A DNA stretch of 64,000 nt from Turicibacter bilis (GCF_024499055.1 NZ_CP071249.1:558001-622000), one strand, 5' to 3'. Counted from the first letter of the stretch, positions 9,129 through 17,681 are shown. Notes: generated by a model not told the origin, from the sequence alone. A program made the numbers and translations.

Positions 9129-9688
9129 TATAAATATTGACGGTAGTATTCATACGCGGCTAACGTGTCCGGATGAATATCGCCCTTCCCTTTGCTACTT
9201 AAATAAGCAACAGTATTAGCAAGTGTTTGTGCAACAGCAACGTCTAAATCTTTCGTTGCCAGCTCACGAATCTCTTCAACTCCAGGTTGCGTCCGATTCG
9301 GTTCAATATAATCGGCTAAAAACACAATTTTTTCAAGAGTCGTCATAGCTGCTTTACCGGTTGTATGATATTTAATTGCATTTAAAATATCCGAATCTTT
9401 AATTTGATACGTTTCTTTTGCGACAATCGCACCCACTGGTGCATGCCACACTAATGGGCTATAGTTGAGATAATCGGTCTCCTTCGCAGACTCTAATTTT
9501 TCTTTTAAAAGGTCATTAGGTAAATACTTTGCAATATCATGCAATAAAGCGGCGATTTGTGCCGATTCAACTGAGGTATTATAACGCTTCGCTAGTTGCT
9601 CACTTGTAGCGACAACACCTAGCGTATGATCATAACGCTTGCTCGGCAACTGTTGTTTAACTTGTGATTTTAACGTTTCTAAATTCAT
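9128..9688 (-). CDS. yqeK: HD-domain Ap4A hydrolase YqeK
   Basis: YqeK-type proteins split diadenosine tetraphosphate symmetrically to ADP in Gram-positive bacteria. The 186 residues hold the HD motifs RYDHTLGVVATSEQLA (first His), ALLHDIAKYLP (HD pair, about 48-58), WHAPVGAIVAKE and the late AIKYHTTGK with IVFLADYIEPNR. Length is typical. It starts 5 bp after yhbY. The usual upstream partner nadD is missing here and sits instead beside nadE at 14.6 kb. Confidence 0.92.
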   Translation of the reverse strand: MNLETLKSQVKQQLPSKRYDHTLGVVATSEQLAKRYNTSVESAQIAALLHDIAKYLPNDLLKEKLESAKETDYLNYSPLVWHAPVGAIVAKETYQIKDSDILNAIKYHTTGKAAMTTLEKIVFLADYIEPNRTQPGVEEIRELATKDLDVAVAQTLANTVAYLSSKGKGDIHPDTLAAYEYYRQYL

Positions 9689-9693
9689 TATGA

Positions 9694-9987
9694 CTATTTC
9701 GGTAAGATGATTTGTTTCTTCTTACTTGACTCTTTGTAGAAAACAATTGTTTTCCCAATCACTTGAATTACCTCAGCATTAATGACTTCAGCAATTTCTG
9801 CTGCAATCGCTTTCGGTTCTTCAAAGCAGTTTTGTAAAATTGAAACTTTAATTAATTCGCGCGCTTCTAATGCATCATAAACCGTTTTGATTAACGCATC
9901 ATTAACCCCATTTTTTCCAACTTGAATAATCGGTTGCATCGTATGTGCTAATCCTTTTAAATAACTTTTTTGTTTACCTGTTAACAT
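9694..9987 (-). CDS. yhbY: CRM-domain RNA-binding protein YhbY (YqeI)
   Basis: This 97-residue pre-50S-associated protein consists of a single CRM fold (LTGKQKSYLKGLAHTMQPIIQVGKNG, with the GKNG signature at about 23-26). It is proposed to act in large-subunit assembly. The ATG at 9987 follows AGAGGTGG. It is first in the operon yhbY-yqeK-rsfS-yqeM and has a promoter and a folded leader directly upstream. The last 15 residues (YKESSKKKQIILPK) extend slightly past the CRM core. Confidence 0.94.
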   Translation of the reverse strand: MLTGKQKSYLKGLAHTMQPIIQVGKNGVNDALIKTVYDALEARELIKVSILQNCFEEPKAIAAEIAEVINAEVIQVIGKTIVFYKESSKKKQIILPK

Positions 9988-10002
9988 AATTGCTCCACCT
10001 CT

Positions 10003-10149
10003 AACTGGTTTTCATATTTAAGCTCTTTTTTAAAGAGCAGTTGTTGATCGTTCCTTTAGTTGACCAGTTGATCTTCATTGATTGATTAGGTCCAAGACAT
10101 TAAGATGTCATCGAACCTGAATTGTGTCATATTTGATAACTTTTGTCAA
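10003..10149 (-). promoter_or_regulatory. Promoter and structured 5' leader of the yhbY operon
   Basis: On the minus strand TTGACA (10144-10149), 16 bp, and CACAAT (10122-10127) form a promoter. The roughly 115-nt transcript leader can fold into three elements. The first is a two-part hairpin pairing AGGTTC with GGACCT around GACAT/ATGTC (10089-10119). The second is a long-range 7-bp helix AACTGGT/ACCAGTT (10063-10069 with 10003-10009). The third, inside it, is a 7-bp hairpin GCTCTTT-AAA-AAAGAGC (10022-10038). The long-range helix closes immediately before the ribosome binding site. No known riboswitch class was recognised. Confidence 0.6.
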
Positions 10150-10170
10150 GTTTACCACAAGTGACACCAC

Positions 10171-11280
10171 TTAAATTAATGATGGACGAACTAAAACACC
10201 CACACCTTTTGGTGCATGAACCGTAATTTCTTGGCCTGTCCCGACTAAGGTAATCCAACCTAATCCTGAAATCACGACATCTGTTTTTTCTTTTCCAATA
10301 CGATACACATGTTTTTCCATAGCCATCGGTTGACCATTTTCTTCAACGATTGGCTTTAACACTTGACCGGCTTGTGTTTGCCATAATTGATCGGCCTTTT
10401 CTAACTTTGTACGGTGAATATGTAAGGCATTCGAGAAATGCGTGATAAATGAAGTGCGTTCTCCCTTCACAAAGTCCATCCGAGCTAATCCACCGATATA
10501 TAAGGTCTGCTCAGGATTTAATTGATAAACTCCTGCTTTGATTTCTTTTTTCGGTGTAATTTCTTTTAATACTTTTGGCGTCACATAATGAGCTAATTGA
10601 TGATCATTAATAATTCCTGGTGTATCAATAATGGCTGTATCATCATCTAATGGAATCTCAATAATATCTAATGTTGTTCCAGGGAAGTGAGACGTTGTGA
10701 TAATATCTTCACGCTCCTCTGTAAAACGTTTAATAATACGGTTGACTAATGTTGATTTTCCAACGTTTGTACATCCAACAATATAAACGTCACGACCTTT
10801 ACGATACTTTTCAATCATTTCCATTAATTCGTCGATTCCTAAACCTTTAGCCGCACTTACTAAAGCAACATCTAATGGTTTTAATCCCATCTCTTTTAAT
10901 GAACGTCGCATCCAATGATTTAATTTCGTTTTATTAACTGATTTCGGTAATAAATCAACTTTATTTCCAACTAATAAAATATCATTTCCATTGATGTGTC
11001 GTGAAATTCCAACGACCATACTTCCAGAAAAATCAAAAATATCAACGATATTAATAACTAATGCATCTGTTTCTCCGACACGTTGTAAGATTTTTAAGAA
11101 ATCGTCACTCGTTAAAGACACATCTTGTACTTCATTATAATGTTTTAATTTAAAACAGCGTTGGCAATAAATAATTTGATTTTCCATTTTCTCAACGCTT
11201 GATTTTGGCGTATATCCAATTTCTTTTGGATTTTCTGTTTGAATGGTTGCTCCACAACCAATACATTTTAATTGTTCCAT
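10171..11280 (-). CDS. yqeH: Circularly permuted ribosome-assembly GTPase YqeH
   Basis: YqeH is needed for 30S subunit maturation. A zinc-finger-like CIGCG...CQRCF at residues 5-42 precedes a permuted GTPase domain. The motif order is G4 (VGNKVDLLP, about 104), G5, then G1 (GCTNVGKST, about 169) and G3 (DTPG, about 220). A C-terminal RNA-binding region follows. The 369 residues fit. The ATG at 11280 follows GGAGG. It forms an operon with yqeG, which ends 16 bp before it. aroE, which lies between yqeH and yhbY in Bacillus subtilis, is absent here. Confidence 0.95.
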   Translation of the reverse strand: MEQLKCIGCGATIQTENPKEIGYTPKSSVEKMENQIIYCQRCFKLKHYNEVQDVSLTSDDFLKILQRVGETDALVINIVDIFDFSGSMVVGISRHINGNDILLVGNKVDLLPKSVNKTKLNHWMRRSLKEMGLKPLDVALVSAAKGLGIDELMEMIEKYRKGRDVYIVGCTNVGKSTLVNRIIKRFTEEREDIITTSHFPGTTLDIIEIPLDDDTAIIDTPGIINDHQLAHYVTPKVLKEITPKKEIKAGVYQLNPEQTLYIGGLARMDFVKGERTSFITHFSNALHIHRTKLEKADQLWQTQAGQVLKPIVEENGQPMAMEKHVYRIGKEKTDVVISGLGWITLVGTGQEITVHAPKGVGVLVRPSLI

Positions 11281-11296
11281 GAGGGCCTCCTCTATA

Positions 11297-11821
11297 TTAA
11301 TCTAAGTATGGTGGAGTCGGTAATTGACGTTTTTTTAATTGTTTCACGACAAAGCGCTCTAAACGACGATTAAATTTTGTTGAATTTTCATCTGAATGTA
11401 GATGAATTGGTTCCACTAAAATCGTATATAAGCCTAAACGTTTAGCGACTAACACATCCGTCATTAATTGATCGCCAATCATGATGACTTCAGAACGATG
11501 ATACTGTTTTAAAATTTTACGTAATTTTAACTTCAATGGCTTTAATGCTTTATGATGAGCCGCTTTAATCGATAAATCTTTCGAAAAATAGGAGACACGC
11601 TCTTTATTATTATTTGAAACGATAATGACTTCAAATCCTAATTCTTTTGCGCGATTTAAAAATTCGATGACTTCTGGTGTAGGCGCCTTTACCGCAGCAC
11701 CCACTAACGTATTGTCTAGATCAGTTAAAATCACACGTTTTCCGTTAGTTTTTAATTTTTCTAAATCAATTTGAAAAACATTTTTAACATATTCATCAGC
11801 TACGAAATGATGGATCAACAC
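11297..11821 (-). CDS. yqeG: HAD-superfamily phosphatase YqeG (subfamily IIIA)
   Basis: This is a 174-residue phosphatase of unknown substrate. HAD motif I is ILTDLDNTLVG (about 30-40), motif II is VIIVSNNN, and motif III/IV is KALKPLK...EVIMIGDQLMTDV. It is placed directly before yqeH as in many Bacillota. The start is ambiguous: a GTG at 11821 is only 3 bp after GGGGAG, while the TTG just after it would have 6 bp spacing. Divergent from sigK, with 159 bp between them. Confidence 0.88.
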   Translation of the reverse strand: MLIHHFVADEYVKNVFQIDLEKLKTNGKRVILTDLDNTLVGAAVKAPTPEVIEFLNRAKELGFEVIIVSNNNKERVSYFSKDLSIKAAHHKALKPLKLKLRKILKQYHRSEVIMIGDQLMTDVLVAKRLGLYTILVEPIHLHSDENSTKFNRRLERFVVKQLKKRQLPTPPYLD

Positions 11822-11916
11822 AATCTCCCCTTTCCAACTTTAAAGTGATGTTCATCAATGAACTTCATTTTTCTACGTATTCATTTCATTTTATCATAAA
11901 TTCACTATAGTTTTAA

Positions 11917-11945
11917 GTCTATCGACACGAAGTTGCGCATATAAT
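11917..11945 (+). promoter_or_regulatory. Candidate SigE-type promoter of sigK
   Basis: CATATAAT (11938-11945) matches the SigE -10 consensus CATACAAT at seven of eight positions. A GTCTAT element lies 15 bp upstream. Mother-cell SigE control of sigK is known in Bacillus. The -35 match is weak. Confidence 0.4.
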
Positions 11946-11980
11946 CTACTAAGTCGATTTATGAGGGAGGATTTTAACCT

Positions 11981-12670
11981 ATGTTTTTATTTCAATTTAT
12001 CGCCTCACTCTTCTCTAATCTGATTCCACTCGTTGGTGCCATTAATAATCAAGCCTTTCCAGATCCCCTAACTCCTGAAGAAGAAGAATATTACCTCAAT
12101 CAAATGGCACAAGGAGATAAAGGAGCTCGTGAGAAGTTAATTGAACATAATTTACGACTCGTCGCACACATCGTCAAAAAATATCAAAATCAAAGCGATG
12201 ATAAGGAAGATTTAATCTCAATCGGAACCATTGGACTGATTAAAGCGATTGATTCATTTTCTCCAGATAAAGGCACTAAATTAGCAACCTATGCCGCTCG
12301 ATGCATCGATAATGAAATTTTGATGTTATTTCGCTCTACTAAAAAAATGAGAAATGATGTCTCTTTATATGATCCCATTGGATTTGATAAAGAGGGAAAT
12401 GAGATTTGCCTTATTGATGTCGTGAAAGATGAAGAGAAAGATATAAATGATGTGATTATCCAACAACTTGCGATTGAAAAAATTGAAAAAAACCTTGATG
12501 CGCTTACTGAACGGGAACGTGATATTATTATTCGACGATTTGGACTTGGAAATCACGAAGAAGAAACACAACAAGAAATTGCAAAGTCATATAATATTTC
12601 TCGTAGTTATGTCTCTCGAATCGAAAAACGTGCTTTAATGAAACTATATCGAGAGTTTATTAAAAGCTAA
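11981..12670 (+). CDS. sigK: Sporulation sigma factor SigK (pro-sigma-K)
   Basis: This is the late mother-cell sigma factor that drives coat and dipicolinate genes. Residues 1-about 20 are a hydrophobic pro-sequence (FLFQFIASLFSNLIPLVGAI). It is followed by NNQAFPDPLTPEEEEYYL, close to the Bacillus processing region. Region 2 has IEHNLRLVAHIVKKY and DLISIGTIGLIKAIDSF. Region 4 has LTERERDIIIRRFGL with QQEIAKSYNISRSYVSRIEKRAL. The 229-residue frame is continuous, so it is not split by a skin-like element. The ATG follows GGGAGG. It is one of only two plus-strand genes here. Confidence 0.95.
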   Translation: MFLFQFIASLFSNLIPLVGAINNQAFPDPLTPEEEEYYLNQMAQGDKGAREKLIEHNLRLVAHIVKKYQNQSDDKEDLISIGTIGLIKAIDSFSPDKGTKLATYAARCIDNEILMLFRSTKKMRNDVSLYDPIGFDKEGNEICLIDVVKDEEKDINDVIIQQLAIEKIEKNLDALTERERDIIIRRFGLGNHEEETQQEIAKSYNISRSYVSRIEKRALMKLYREFIKS

Positions 12671-12676
12671 CAGACA

Positions 12677-12702
12677 AAAAGGGGACCTCTATCCCCTTTT
12701 TT
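12677..12702. terminator. Bidirectional terminator between sigK and nadE
   Basis: A perfect 9-bp stem AAAAGGGGA/TCCCCTTTT with a 6-nt loop has an A run on one side and a T run on the other. It serves the convergent sigK (+) and nadE (-) genes. Confidence 0.92.
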
Positions 12703-12710
12703 ACTTTACC

Positions 12711-14633
12711 TTATACGCGACGTCGATAATTCGCATCTGATGGCATACGCCAATCTGTACGTGGTGAAAGTGAAATGTCTAACACTTTTGGTCCATCTGG
12801 CATCGCTGAACGTTTAAATTGTTGTGAGTAGAAACGACGATAGAAAATTTGTAAATATTCTAATAATTTCTCTTCTTCGAACTCCCCTTTAAACGCCTCT
12901 TTCATTAAAGCATAAATACGATCTTCGGTATCCCCGTTGTTTAACATATGATATAAGATAAAATCATGAATTTCATATTTACCAATGATTTCTTCAGTAT
13001 GTTGTTCCGTATTAATTAACTCTGGTGAAATTGGGGTATCTAAAACATCACCTAGCGTATACTGTAACAATTTTGCATCTTCATCATTTGCTGTTAAAGC
13101 TTGTGACTCACGTAACATAAATTGTTTGACCATAAACTTAACGAGTGTTTTTGGAATTCCCGCATTTATCGCATACATTGACATTTGATCGCCGTTGTAC
13201 GTACACCATCCAAGCGCTAACTCAGACATATTTCCTGTTCCAAGAACAAGTCCATTCATTTTATTAGCTAAGTTCATTAAAATATTCGTACGTTCACGCG
13301 CTTGGGCATTTTCATAGGTCACATCGACTACATTTGGATCATGTCCAATGGTTTCAAAATGTGCTAAAACCGATTCACGCAAATCAATATCATGATGTGT
13401 CACACCTAAAGTTTTCATTAAGTTATTTGCATTAGTATTCGTACGATTAGATGTTCCAAATCCACGAATCGTATAAGCGATAATATTTTTGCGTGGCATA
13501 TTGATTAAGTCGAATGTTTTAGCCGCTAATAATAACGCTAAAGTTGAATCTAATCCTCCTGACACCCCAATTAAAATCGTTTGTGCACCCGTGTGCTCAA
13601 TACGTTTAGCTAATCCTGCCATTTGAATGTTCATCATTTCTTCAAACGCTTCTTTTTCCTCTGACTTTGGAACAAATGGCGTGGGATCAAGTGGCTGTTC
13701 AAACGTATAGTTTTGATTTTCTACTAAATCGAATGAAACATGTTGTAAAAAATCCATATTATCTTCTGCACTTTGTCTAAAAGCAGAAGAACGACGACGA
13801 TCAAATTGAATTTTAGAAATATCTAAATCGGCAAACATGACATTCAATTCTTCACGAGAGAACATATCAGACTCCGCTAATAACGTCCCATTTTGTGAAA
13901 TTAAGCTATGTCCACCAAATACGCCATCAGTCGTTGATTCATAAACACCTGATGAACAGTAAATATATCCCGCTACTAATTTTGAACTTTGAATGCGCAC
14001 TAAATCACGACGCATACGGCTTTTTTGGTAAACTTCATTACTTGTTGATAAATTTAAAATAATATCTGCACCATTTAATGCTAAACGTTGACTTGGAGAA
14101 GAAGGGACCCATAAATCTTGGCAAATCTCAACTCCAAATGAAAGATCATACGTATAGTTATCGAAAATTAAATCTCCAAATGGAACTTTACGTCCTAAGA
14201 ACTCAATCTCCTCATAATGCTTTACAATTTCATATCCGCGTGTAAACCAACGCTCTTCATAAAACTCCATATCATTTGGAAGATAATATTTTGGAATAAT
14301 TCCTAAAATTTTATCTTTTTGAATCACGATTGCACAGTTATATAAATTACGATGAATCGCAATCGGTGCACCAACCGTAAAGACTCCATCAAATGGATTA
14401 CGCTCTAATAAAATTTCAATGGCTTTTTTAACATCTTGTAATAAATACGTTTGGAATAATAAATCACCACACGTATAACCACAAATCGATAATTCAGGAA
14501 AAACAAGAACGCCTGCCTGATGATCTTGAGCCACTTTTAATGACTTTAACATCACTTCTACATTTGCAATCGGATCTCCGACTGAAACTTTTGGTGATGA
14601 TGTCGCAACTTTTAAAAATCCATTATGAAACAT
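12711..14633 (-). CDS. nadE: Glutamine-dependent NAD+ synthetase NadE
   Basis: NadE performs the last step of NAD synthesis, amidating deaminoNAD with ammonia from glutamine. Residues 1-about 290 are a nitrilase-type glutaminase. The catalytic Glu is in VFPELSICGY, the Lys in GIIPKYYLPN and the Cys in FGVEICQDLW. From about 340 the synthetase domain carries the PP-loop GVSGGLDSTLALLLA and GTGNMSELALGW. The 640 residues fit the two-domain form. It starts 3 bp after the nadD stop codon, so the two final NAD steps form one operon. Confidence 0.97.
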   Translation of the reverse strand: MFHNGFLKVATSSPKVSVGDPIANVEVMLKSLKVAQDHQAGVLVFPELSICGYTCGDLLFQTYLLQDVKKAIEILLERNPFDGVFTVGAPIAIHRNLYNCAIVIQKDKILGIIPKYYLPNDMEFYEERWFTRGYEIVKHYEEIEFLGRKVPFGDLIFDNYTYDLSFGVEICQDLWVPSSPSQRLALNGADIILNLSTSNEVYQKSRMRRDLVRIQSSKLVAGYIYCSSGVYESTTDGVFGGHSLISQNGTLLAESDMFSREELNVMFADLDISKIQFDRRRSSAFRQSAEDNMDFLQHVSFDLVENQNYTFEQPLDPTPFVPKSEEKEAFEEMMNIQMAGLAKRIEHTGAQTILIGVSGGLDSTLALLLAAKTFDLINMPRKNIIAYTIRGFGTSNRTNTNANNLMKTLGVTHHDIDLRESVLAHFETIGHDPNVVDVTYENAQARERTNILMNLANKMNGLVLGTGNMSELALGWCTYNGDQMSMYAINAGIPKTLVKFMVKQFMLRESQALTANDEDAKLLQYTLGDVLDTPISPELINTEQHTEEIIGKYEIHDFILYHMLNNGDTEDRIYALMKEAFKGEFEEEKLLEYLQIFYRRFYSQQFKRSAMPDGPKVLDISLSPRTDWRMPSDANYRRRV

Positions 14634-14636
14634 GGA

Positions 14637-15218
14637 TTATTCACCTCTTCCATATAATTGATGTTGTTGAACATATTGATCCACACAATTTAATACTAAA
14701 TCAGAGCGATCAAGATTTTCTCGATACTCCGTTGATGAAACATTCATTTTCTCAAATGAATCTAAAAGAATAAATTGGTGCTCAAATGTTTTAAATTGTC
14801 GATGGATAATTTCATCAACGTCAATGTCATCACGTCGAAAGACAATTAATTTATAGTTTTGAATGAGTTGTTCATATTGAACCCAATTCGGTAAATCTTC
14901 TAAATTATCAGCTCCAATGACAAACGCAATCTCTTCATTAGGATATTGACTCTTCACAAGCGTTAACGTCTCGAAGGTCGTTAGAACTTTCTTTGCCTCA
15001 ACTTCTATGGTTGAAACAAAGGTATTCGTTAAATGCTCACAAACTAATTTTAACATGGCTACACGATGAACTGAAGAAATTAATCCTTTTTTAGGATAGC
15101 GATCACCAACTGGTAAAAAATAAAACTTATCACAATCAATTTGTTTTAAAATATGGTTTGCGATTTGATAATGCGCAATCGTTGGAGGATTAAAGGAACC
15201 ACCAAAGATAACAATCAT
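14637..15218 (-). CDS. nadD: Nicotinate mononucleotide adenylyltransferase NadD
   Basis: NadD adenylates nicotinate mononucleotide to deaminoNAD. The nucleotidyltransferase signature GGSFNPPTIAHYQIAN is at residues 6-21. VIGADNLEDLPNW is at about 107, and the C-terminal SSTEYREN replaces the family ISST-x-R. The ATG at 15218 has GGAGTG 8 bp upstream. An ATG at 15245 would add nine residues but has no ribosome binding site, so 193 residues is preferred. It is translationally coupled to nadE. In Bacillus subtilis it lies between yqeI and yqeK, so it has been relocated here. Confidence 0.94.
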   Translation of the reverse strand: MIVIFGGSFNPPTIAHYQIANHILKQIDCDKFYFLPVGDRYPKKGLISSVHRVAMLKLVCEHLTNTFVSTIEVEAKKVLTTFETLTLVKSQYPNEEIAFVIGADNLEDLPNWVQYEQLIQNYKLIVFRRDDIDVDEIIHRQFKTFEHQFILLDSFEKMNVSSTEYRENLDRSDLVLNCVDQYVQQHQLYGRGE

Positions 15219-15295
15219 GCCAAAATCACTCCATTTCCTTTTCATTTGTAGTATGAGCTATGAGTCTATCATTTAATCTAAAATAGATAAAAAGA

Positions 15296-15324
15296 AAACA
15301 ATCGCAAATGATTTGCAATTGTTT
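15296..15324 (-). terminator. Terminator of mtnN
   Basis: A 13-bp stem with one wobble (15296-15308 with 15312-15324) and a 3-nt loop is followed by TTTTCTTTTT on the minus strand. Confidence 0.85.
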
Positions 15325-15334
15325 ATTTATGACC

Positions 15335-16024
15335 TTAAATCATAGACACTAATTCAGTGACCATTTCTGAAGATTCTTTTGCTGCAACCGCTAAAAATTC
15401 ATTAAATGAAATATGTGATTCTTTTCCTGCAATGTCTGATAACGCACGTACAATAATAAATGGTTTCTCATAATGATGACATACTTGTGCTACTGCAGCT
15501 GCTTCCATTTCGATTGCAACAACCGAAGGACAGTTCTTTTTAATTAATTCCATTTGATCTGGTCGATTGATAAATGAGTCTCCCGTTCCAATTTGTCCTA
15601 ACCAGTATGTTTTATTTGCTTTCGTTAACACTTCTTCTGTTTTTCTCATTAAATCAGCATTTGGTTCATAAATCGCAGGCATTCCTGGTACTTGCCCATA
15701 GGCATAATTAAATCCAGTCACATCAACATCATGATATAATGTTCCGTTCGATACGACCACATCTCCAATATTTGCTTCTGGGTGTAATCCACCGGCTGAT
15801 CCTGTATTAATCACACAATCAATCGCATAGTGTTCAAATAATAATGTCGTTGCAATGGCAACATTTACTTTACCAATTCCACTTTTTAATAAAACGACAT
15901 CTTTTCCATTTAACTTTCCTTTTGTAAATTCAACGTGAGCAATTGTTTTAACTTCTTCAACTTCCATTGCTTCACGTAATAATGTTACTTCTTCCTCCAT
16001 TGCGCCAATAATTGCAACTGTCAT
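15335..16024 (-). CDS. mtnN: 5'-methylthioadenosine/S-adenosylhomocysteine nucleosidase
   Basis: The enzyme removes adenine from methylthioadenosine and S-adenosylhomocysteine, recycling by-products of methylation. The 229 residues start AIIGAMEEEV, a family hallmark with the catalytic Glu. NTGSAGGL (about 76), DVDVTGFNYAYGQVPGMP and VAIEMEAAAVAQVC (about 170-184) follow. RALSDIAG carries the catalytic Asp. The ATG follows AAGGTGG. Flanking terminators make it a single-gene unit. It may serve the several SAM methyltransferases nearby. Confidence 0.96.
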   Translation of the reverse strand: MTVAIIGAMEEEVTLLREAMEVEEVKTIAHVEFTKGKLNGKDVVLLKSGIGKVNVAIATTLLFEHYAIDCVINTGSAGGLHPEANIGDVVVSNGTLYHDVDVTGFNYAYGQVPGMPAIYEPNADLMRKTEEVLTKANKTYWLGQIGTGDSFINRPDQMELIKKNCPSVVAIEMEAAAVAQVCHHYEKPFIIVRALSDIAGKESHISFNEFLAVAAKESSEMVTELVSMI

Positions 16025-16057
16025 GATTCAGACCACCTTTTTTAATTAATTAATTTG

Positions 16058-16083
16058 AAAAAAGAGCTGCTTGTGGGCAGCTC
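16058..16083 (-). terminator. Terminator of greA
   Basis: A perfect 7-bp GC-rich stem GAGCTGC/GCAGCTC with a 6-nt loop and a six-U tract lies 5 bp after the greA stop codon. Confidence 0.9.
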
Positions 16084-16087
16084 AAAA

Positions 16088-16558
16088 TTATTGAACATTT
16101 ACAATAGCAACTGTTACAACACCTTTTGGTGTAGAGACCATTGCAGTCTCACCCTGACGTTTCCCCATTAAAGCTTGAGCAATTGGAGATTCGTTTGAGA
16201 TTTTTGAGTCAAATGGGTTTGCCTCTGCACTACCTACGATTTTATAAGTTAATTCTTCATTTGTTTCATCATCACGGTAAGTTACAGTTGAACCGATGGT
16301 AATAACGTCACTTCCTTCATCTGATTCAATAACAACAGCATTTTTTAAAATGTATTGTAATTCTTGAATGCGCTCATAAACCATTGCTTGTTCTTCACGT
16401 GCTGCATCATATTCAGCATTTTCAGAAAGGTCCCCTTGTGCGCGAGCTTCTTGTAACTTAACTTTAATTTCTTCCATACGCACTTGCGTTAAGTGATCTA
16501 ATTCATCTTGAAACTTTTTAATCCCTTCTAGGGTTAAATGTTGTTGTTTTTCTTTCAT
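16088..16558 (-). CDS. greA: Transcription elongation factor GreA
   Basis: GreA inserts its coiled coil into the RNA polymerase secondary channel and stimulates cleavage of backtracked RNA. An N-terminal coiled coil (LTLEGIKKFQDELDHL) carries the tip LSENAEYDAAREEQ with the two acidic catalytic residues. The C-terminal FKBP-like domain ends SPIAQALMGKRQGETAMVSTPKG. The ATG at 16558 has GGAGG 8 bp upstream and gives 156 residues, the family length. An upstream in-frame extension of 16 residues has no ribosome binding site and was rejected. Confidence 0.96.
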   Translation of the reverse strand: MKEKQQHLTLEGIKKFQDELDHLTQVRMEEIKVKLQEARAQGDLSENAEYDAAREEQAMVYERIQELQYILKNAVVIESDEGSDVITIGSTVTYRDDETNEELTYKIVGSAEANPFDSKISNESPIAQALMGKRQGETAMVSTPKGVVTVAIVNVQ

Positions 16559-16765
16559 TAAAAATTCCTCCGAATCAATTGAAACCAATAAGATTGATAA
16601 TTTCAACTATATATTATACATGAACTTAATCGTTTAGTAAACATTATGCCATTAATCCACTAAAAGTGAATGGTTCCTAATTCAGTACATCTTCTTTTAG
16701 TATTCCATTTTTAGGATAACTTATTCTATTTTTTTTAAATTATCAAAATTAAAAACGCTAAAGAG

Positions 16766-16793
16766 ATAAAAAGTAAGGCAGCAAGCCTTACTT
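16766..16793 (-). terminator. Terminator of udk
   Basis: A perfect 9-bp stem AAGTAAGGC/GCCTTACTT with a 5-nt loop is followed by a short U run, 21 bp after the udk stop codon. Confidence 0.85.
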
Positions 16794-16814
16794 CAAGTCC
16801 TATATTTAGATTGA

Positions 16815-17435
16815 TTACGCGTTTAAAATACTATTAATTTTTGTAATTAATAAATCAAGAGCAACCGTATTTGTTTTTCCATCCGGAACAATGATATCTG
16901 CATATTTTTTCGTTGGTTCAACAAACTCCTCATGCATTGGCTTTACTGATTCAATATATTGAGAGATGACTGAATCAATCGTACGACCACGCTCTGTTGT
17001 ATCGCGAAGTAAACGGCGAATGAAGCGAATATCATCATCACTTTCAACGAAAATTTTAATATCTAATAATTCACGGATTTTCACATCTTCTAAGACGAAT
17101 AATCCTTCAACAATAATAATTTTAGTTGGTTCAATTTTTTCTGTTTCTTCACTTCTTGTATGTTGTGTGTAATCATAAACTGGCTTCTCAATTGAATAAC
17201 CTAACATTAATTTCTTTAAGTGTTTCACTAATAATTCATTATCCATTGATAACGGATGATCATAGTTTGTTTTCACGCGTTCTTCCATAGTCATATGACT
17301 TTGATCGTTGTAATAATCATCTTGTCGTAATAACGTAATCGTGCGATCTGAGAATGCATCATATAAAATACGAGACACACTCGATTTTCCAGAGGCTGTT
17401 CCACCAGCAACACCGATAATTAATGGTTTGTTCAT
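16815..17435 (-). CDS. udk: Uridine/cytidine kinase
   Basis: The kinase phosphorylates uridine and cytidine in pyrimidine salvage. The P-loop GVAGGTASGKSSV is at residues 8-20. QDDYYNDQSHM, NYDHPLSMDNELL, PVYDYTQHTRS and IVEGLFVLED follow, all typical. The 206 residues fit. It lies in the Bacillus order trhP2-udk-greA, but here with its own promoter and a folded leader (see 17436-17587). Together with the nucleoside transporter at 30-39 kb it points to active nucleoside salvage. Confidence 0.96.
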   Translation of the reverse strand: MNKPLIIGVAGGTASGKSSVSRILYDAFSDRTITLLRQDDYYNDQSHMTMEERVKTNYDHPLSMDNELLVKHLKKLMLGYSIEKPVYDYTQHTRSEETEKIEPTKIIIVEGLFVLEDVKIRELLDIKIFVESDDDIRFIRRLLRDTTERGRTIDSVISQYIESVKPMHEEFVEPTKKYADIIVPDGKTNTVALDLLITKINSILNA

Positions 17436-17587
17436 ATTTCTCTACCTCATTTTTAGCAATATTTTCAAAAAGATGTCGGGATGATTCCATGATCAAAGCA
17501 TGGGGATTCAAACTTCTTTATCGTCTTCCAGCCTAGCTGGTTCGATTTCCAAATACGTAGTATACACTATCTTTCTACAAAATTCAA
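17436..17587 (-). promoter_or_regulatory. Promoter and hairpin-rich leader of udk
   Basis: On the minus strand TTGAAT (17582-17587), 17 bp, and TATACT (17559-17564) form a promoter. The leader of about 115 nt contains CCAGC-TAG-GCTGG flanked by ATCG/CGAT, and a second CCATG...CATGG hairpin. No PyrR-binding consensus was recognised. Confidence 0.55.
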
Positions 17588-17646
17588 CAACATTTCAATA
17601 AGAAAAAAGCCTCTCTTTTATCATGCCACTTTCCTCAAACTTCATT

Positions 17647-17680
17647 AAAAAACCATAGCGAAATTTCGCTATGGTTTTTT
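17647..17680. terminator. Bidirectional terminator after trhP2
   Basis: This is a perfect 34-nt palindrome (two 17-nt arms) with terminal A and T runs, directly at the end of trhP2. Confidence 0.92.
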
Positions 17681-17681
17681 A

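Noticed and set aside
11981-12670. Split sigK with a skin-type element
   Set aside because: The frame is continuous from the pro-sequence to region 4.
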